A stretch of DNA of 49,594 nucleotides from Chara braunii (Eukaryota; Streptophyta; Charophyceae; Charales; Characeae), in contig BFEA01000013.1 of NCBI GenBank assembly GCA_003427395.1, positions 601,994 to 651,587 of the forward strand, given 5' to 3'. The notes beneath the pieces are model-generated. The model saw nothing but the letters and a program-made list of their open reading frames with translations. It was not told where the DNA came from and did not search any database. Made by a program: the position numbers and the translations under genes. Positions 44,346 through 49,594 of this stretch are shown here, piece by piece. The number at the start of each line of letters is the position of its first letter. The stretch's first letter is position 1.

Positions 44346-44774
44346 TCAGGGGCCTGCTGCTCCCGTAAACTGTTGACCTAGAACTTGGCCTTGATTAGCT
44401 TTGCCGAAGTTCCGTGTCACCTCTCTAATCCATCCTTGGCACATCTCGGCAGTGATCCGCAAAAGACCCCGGTTGATTGCATCAATCAGATTCCCCTGTC
44501 CCCCAAGTTCCTCACGACAAACAGGGTTCTTGACATTGCCAAAGACCCATTCTGCTGGATTCAGGAAAGGGGAGTTTGGAGGAAGGTAAAGACAAGTGTG
44601 CCCATCTTCCTCTATCGCCCTCTTCACATCCCCACTACGATGAAATGGAACATTGTCCATGATGATCGCCTTGGATTGGTCCAAGGCAGGTAGGAGTTTC
44701 TTCTCTATGAATTTTACGTACGTGTCAGCATTGAACGCGCCTACCCTGATTTGCTCTCCTCGCCCGTCGCAGTT
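44346..44774 (-). pseudogene. IS630/Tc1-mariner-type DDE transposase, C-terminal relic
   Basis: A 143-codon frame on the minus strand, bounded upstream by an in-frame TAG at 44775-44777. In order it shows RVGAFNADTYVKFIEKKLLP, then AIIMDNVPFHRS (second catalytic Asp with the DN.PxH signature), EEDGHTCLYLPPNSPFLNPA (the LPPYSPxLNPxE-type third acidic motif, with E following in PAEWVFGNVK), and a GWIREVTRNF tail. This is the C-terminal half of a DDE_3/IS630-Tc1-mariner transposase, which cuts and pastes DNA at TA sites. The N-terminal DNA-binding domain and first Asp are not recognisable. Upstream DNA (44775-45092) is open in a different frame without clear motifs. No terminal inverted repeats found; presumably dead. 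Confidence 0.85.
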
Positions 44775-45960
44775 CTAAGTAGGCGACCTCGTCTGGGTCA
44801 AGTCCAAAGAATTTGCTCCTGAGGAGAACATCTCACAGAAACTGTTACCCGCATATAGAGGGTGAAGTGAGGGAGCATAGACGCCATAGCCATTCGAAGC
44901 AAGTTTAAGCCTGAACGGGGTTCTCGGCCGTGATTTCTTTGAGCTTTGTGTGGGCGCCTGACGCCAGCGTGATTGCCATGTATTTCCATGCATGCTGAGT
45001 GAGGAAGAAGACGGGTCTGATTGCATATTTCTACCGTGGGTCATCATTACATAATGACAGGATAATGTTATATTCCAGTCGTCTGACTCCACTGTTGCCC
45101 ATCATTTGCATGTAGTGGAATAGATCCGCTTGTGATGGCAAGTATAGACAAAAGAGGTTTCAACTGTGATCAATATGGCATATTCAGTTTGCCGGCAGTG
45201 TGGATTGTTCGCTCTGGGAATAATCTTTTTTCTTTCGTGCACTCTGGCAATGATTTAATCATCATCATCATTTTTTATTTTTTTTCCCCAAAACAGAACC
45301 GGTGTTGGGGTACCAGGTGGGCCGATAAGGGCACCTTTCCTGGTAGCCCACTGCCAGATGCTCCAGTCTATTGGTGGGAAGTGGCGCCTGCTGGAAACCG
45401 GGTCCAACGTCCCATGATACATGATATTTGACAATGTTTGAATGTGTCTGAATGATAGGGCCACTGCCCATCATACCGACTCTGATCCTGGAACCTCTTC
45501 ACCCTGCCACTGGCCGCCAGATCATCATCATTATCATTGTTATCGTCACTATCGTCATTATCATACATTATTTTTATTCCCCTGTGGACCAATTGTCCAC
45601 TGTGGATTGTCATGGATATTACATGATTTGACGTTTATCTATCAACTTTCATTCTAGATAATTGTAATTACTGTTTTCTGCAATGAACTTCGAACACCTA
45701 TAAACCGATTTAAACAAATCGATTTCCAATTTGTCGGGTTTCAAAAGATGTTTGTCAGCTCGAATTTCCAATTTACTTGAGATTTGAACCGATTTCAGCA
45801 GAAGAGGAAAGTTTGGGTAAATGATGAACATTGCGACATAAATATTAGGCCCAAATTCGTCCTGCCAAAAACCTATTTCCCTCACTGAACACCCAATCTG
45901 TTTCAGCATTGGAGAATTTTGGACAGGCCAGAATACCAAGTTAGACAAGCCATATCAACT
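44775..45960. other. Decayed flank of transposase relic, no intact gene
   Basis: The 44775-45092 minus frame (105 codons) may derive from the transposase N-terminal part, but I see no HTH or DxTG motif. GC-rich inverted words occur at 45300-45420. ATCATCATTATC-type low complexity lies near 45520-45570. Confidence 0.35.
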
Positions 45961-45964
45961 GGGT

Positions 45965-46590
45965 CCTGAGACCTCTCTAATCCATCTTTCCCGGGAGATC
46001 CTTGGGATTGCCAATGCCCCTCTTTAGTCCAGCCGCTGACAGTGGTTCTCCGTCTCTTCTACCTGCCGTTGCACATCATTTACCATCTCTTGTCTCTTCA
46101 ACCTGCCGTTGCGCATCGTTTACCCTCTCTTCTACCTTCCTCGCTTGCTTTTTGAGCTGCAATAAGCGTGTTGAACAGGGATGGATGGTGGTATCTGCTG
46201 CTGATGGACCTATGCCTAAAATAGGTAAACAAGTAGGGGTACCTATCATTGTTATTTTTTTAAATAAGTAAGATCAAGTGGATCATGAAGAGATATGCTC
46301 TTCTACCTGCCTCGCTTGGCTTGGCCTGGCCAGCAATAAATATGTCGAACAAGAATCAATGGTGCTATTTTTCGTAGTATCTTCTGCTGATGGACCTATG
46401 CCTGAAACTAAAGAGCACGTTTTTTATTACCTAAATAAGTAGGTGTACCTAGCATTGTAGTTTCTTTACACCACAACTTCCTCCGAGCCTGTTTTTGCCG
46501 ACACTGATGTTCACTGCGCCTGATGTTCACTGCGCACCGAGTCTTGCCGAGCCTGGGTTACATTTTTTTTTTTTTTTTCTGGTACTCTTC
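45965..46590. repeat. ~190-bp tandem duplication and transposase-like scrap
   Basis: CTCTTCTACCTTCCTCGCTT, GTTGAACAGGGATGGATGGT and GCTGATGGACCTATGCCTAA at 46125-46265 are repeated in diverged form at 46296-46475. At about 45971 the word ACCTCTCTAATCCATC matches the transposase tail-coding strand at 44419, suggesting a second degraded fragment. A T run is near 46562-46580. Confidence 0.55.
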
Positions 46591-46593
46591 TGT

Positions 46594-46985
46594 GCAAGGA
46601 AGATGAGCATTAGCGAACTCCAGGAATCAAACAGCATCATACATGTGTCCAGATAGTCTTGACCTCGAACCAACAGCAGTCATGCATCACGAGATTCACC
46701 AAGTCAGAACACACCAATAGTTCGTAATTGACAATGCTGAAATAGTCTCTCATCATCATCAACAAAGAACAAGAGTTGATATCCTATTGGCGCTCGGCGC
46801 CCAGACTACTTGTGGCAGATCCTATCTAGCCTAATACTACAATGACGATGTTGACAACAACAGCTACCTGAAGTACGAGCATACAGCGGACAATGTCGCA
46901 TGCTTCCAGCACCAGGTATGTCTCTCGTAACACTCACAACCCCGATCCACACCACACAGATGCCACTTGCACCCAAGGACCACCC
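46594..46985 (+). repeat. ~350-bp module, copy 4 of 4
   Basis: Aligns along its length with 33045-33445, including the CACCAG/GTATGTCTCTCG donor-like site at about 46915. Unlike copies 1-3 it is preceded by a T-rich tract rather than (TAA)n. Confidence 0.85.
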
Positions 46986-48040
46986 TGCGTCACACCCAGC
47001 TCACAGCGGAGCAGCTTGGCTATGGCTGCCCGCTACTTCTTGCTCGCCCGTGAGAGCGTGAGTGGCAGCCAGCAGCAAATAGCGCAGCAGCGCTCGCGCA
47101 GCATGCAGCCAGCACCCGAATGCCGAATGAGGAGGCAGGCCTTTCCCTGTATTGAAGTGGCCTGCCTGCGTCCAGTCCAGGAAGCTTCCGGTAGGTTTCG
47201 TTAGGCACAGGCCCAGTCACGAAGAGAGCAGGCCTTGGGCCTGAAGTGGTTGCATGCGCCCAACTGCTTTCGGCCTGTGTTTGGCCCGGTACCCATATCC
47301 AGCCCAGGGCCTGCTTCACATACATTTACGCAGGCGGCCCAGGGCCTGGACTCATTCAACCAACTGGCGCAATGCAACTGTCTGAATTTCCCTGATACGG
47401 GGTACCCTGAAAAACGAGGCCCGAAGGGCCTGTCGTGCCTGCCTTCACTTAGGGCGGCCGACCTTGTTGCAGATAGGGCCCCGTAGGGGCTAAGCGGGCG
47501 TAGCCTCGCATCTGAGGAAAAAAACAAACAAACACGGCCAGACTTTCAAAAAAGAACAAGCACGGCATTACAGCAACGTGCAAACATCCACAAAAAAAGA
47601 AAACGAGAAAATCAAACACCCACCCCAAAGTAGTTGTGAGTATGCCCTCAATGAGGGCGTTACCGCAGGGGTGTCAGATCCACAGAAGAAGAACAACGGG
47701 AAAAAATTATCGATACTGAACTTAGGGTTGGAATCTGGGTTCCTGCATTCTGCGAAGTTGTAGTGTGGGCGTGGCCTCCTCCACAAAGTGTCAGCAGCCC
47801 GTGGATTGCGCCGTGCCTCCCTGGCAGGGGACGCAAAAAAAAGAAAAAGAAAACCAAAACACAAACAATGACAACCTGAAACTGACCTCAATAGTGGTTA
47901 GATACTTTCTTGTGACTTTTGGTGTGAGCACAACTTTGTGCATGGCCTTCCCTGACATGGTCTTTTGTTTTTGTAATGACCCTCCATAACATGGACTGAG
48001 AACACTGTTCATTTCTGAGTTCTGCTGATGGAATGGATGC
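46986..48040. other. No gene recognised; GGCCTG-rich then A-rich
   Basis: From 47130 to 47480 the words GGCCTG/CAGGCC recur, giving overlapping frames on both strands (for example 47201-47527 minus). From 47515 to 47870 the plus strand is A-rich. No family recognised. Confidence 0.4.
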
Positions 48041-48044
48041 CTTT

Positions 48045-48182
48045 CGCGCGATCTTAAGACTTTAAGACTTTAAGACTAAGATCGCGCGGCGATCCAGACC
48101 GTCTGCTTTGCCGGACGGCCTGGATCGATGCGCGATCTTAAAGTCTTAAGATTGCGTGGAAATCCGGGCCGTCGGCCTGGAT
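48045..48182. repeat. Four adjacent hairpins
   Basis: Hairpin 1 (48045-48088): perfect 12-bp CGCGCGATCTTA/TAAGATCGCGCG with AGACTTTA repeats in the loop. Hairpin 2 (48091-48126): GATCCAG-CCGTC paired with GACGG-CTGGATC. Hairpin 3 (48130-48155): GCGCGATCTTAA/TTAAGATTGCG around AGTC. Hairpin 4 (48161-48181): ATCCGGGCC/GGCCTGGAT, one mismatch. Arms of 1 and 3, and of 2 and 4, share sequence, so the four form two related pairs. Confidence 0.88.
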
Positions 48183-48700
48183 TGACTGCCCTACGCGACA
48201 AACTACTACCATAAGCGACAAACTACTGTTGTACGTGACAGAATGCCCTACATGATAAATTGCCCCGCGTACGTCGTTCTTGGTACTTTGTGCCCTACGG
48301 TCTTGCCTACGTAGCCTACTGACTTGCCTACGCCCACCTAGGCGACCTACCTACCGTCTACATGATTCATGCAACCTGCCTATGGCCTGCCGACCGTAAC
48401 GCTCTCTCTCTCTCTCTGGATCTCCCTCTCCCTCTCTCTCTCCCCCCTCTCTCTCTCCCCCTCTCCCTTTCTTTCTCTCAATGCTTGCTACTTCGTGCTT
48501 GGTTGTGTTTGGTTCGTGCATCGGTGGCACTTTCGTGCTACTTGGTGCTACTGGGTCCATTTGTGTTACTTCGTGCTACTCTGTGCTTGGTTTCGGTGCT
48601 ACGTGCATCGGCGATTGGTTCGTGGGATCCGTGCCTAAGTGCAACGGTGCTACGTGCATCGTGGAATCGGTGCTTGGTTCAGTTTGGCATAGTCTAACCT
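48183..48700. repeat. Short degenerate repeats, no gene
   Basis: ACGCGACAAACTACTACC-type words repeat near 48190-48260, then CTTGCCTACG words to 48360, a CT run (48402-48480), and GTGCTACTTCGTGCTTGG-type words to 48680. Cryptic simplicity. Confidence 0.55.
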
Positions 48701-48837
48701 TTTTTTTATGGAGTTGTGTAAAGCGAACATGACGTCATACACACGCATGCAGATGCATCTTGAGCAAACTGTCGGGGTTCAACCTCCGATGAAACAGTCT
48801 GGACAGTCATGCTTCCTTTTTGGCGTGTACGAAGGGA

Positions 48838-49594
<757 letters not shown>

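Noticed and set aside
46893-47527. Overlapping plus and minus frames near 47.0-47.5 kb
   Set aside because: GGCCTG-rich sequence without stops on either strand; no recognisable family.

Overview
The window looks like repeat-rich, gene-poor nuclear DNA from a eukaryote, probably a plant or charophyte-type green alga. The reasons are long (GA)n, (TG)n and (TAA)n microsatellites, pyrimidine-rich intron-like DNA, GT splice donors, an LTR retrotransposon with a tRNA-Asp-type primer site, and one kinesin motor exon. A Chara-like genome would fit, but that is a guess from the repeat landscape and assembly style. There is no bacterial gene organisation, CRISPR array, rRNA or intact tRNA. Nearly all of the open frames are chance or repeat-derived.

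Layout, left half. A ~0.75 kb repeat (1-757) recurs at 12127-13072, directly after a 500-N gap (11627-12126). At 2.75-3.97 kb lies an array of 18 hairpins whose stems differ from unit to unit while the loop (CATAAGTTG) stays constant. A diverged dispersed repeat follows (4.0-5.07 kb; second copy 36.8-37.98 kb). Next comes an LTR end with a TATA box and tRNA-Asp PBS (5.64-6.05 kb), with hairpin-rich non-coding DNA after it. Two arrays of one diverged ~81-bp satellite family lie in opposite orientation at 13.08-14.11 kb and 18.42-22.41 kb.

Layout, right half. At 23.8-28.6 kb there is a 72-bp tandem array, a second hairpin family, and a minus-strand LTR/PBS of the same retrotransposon family. 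Two inverted TIR elements sit in (TAA)n tracts (29.0-30.9 kb). A ~350-bp module occurs four times. Two more hairpin arrays lie at 32.0 and 34.7 kb. The only convincing host gene piece is the first coding exon of a kinesin-4-type motor (39672-39991). Just upstream, at 39558-39595, is an exact Nextera mate-pair junction adapter, so the join between the (GA)n tract and the kinesin 5' flank is probably artificial. A decayed IS630/Tc1-mariner-type transposase lies at 44.35-44.77 kb on the minus strand. The last kilobases are microsatellites and duplicated repeats, with a compact cluster of four adjacent hairpins at 48.05-48.18 kb.

The most interesting theme is that several unrelated repeat families here are built as arrays of short hairpins. 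In these, the two arms of a unit match each other while the stem sequence changes between units around a fixed loop. This points either to selection for a structure (cruciform or RNA) or to a mutational process that corrects quasi-palindromes within each unit.
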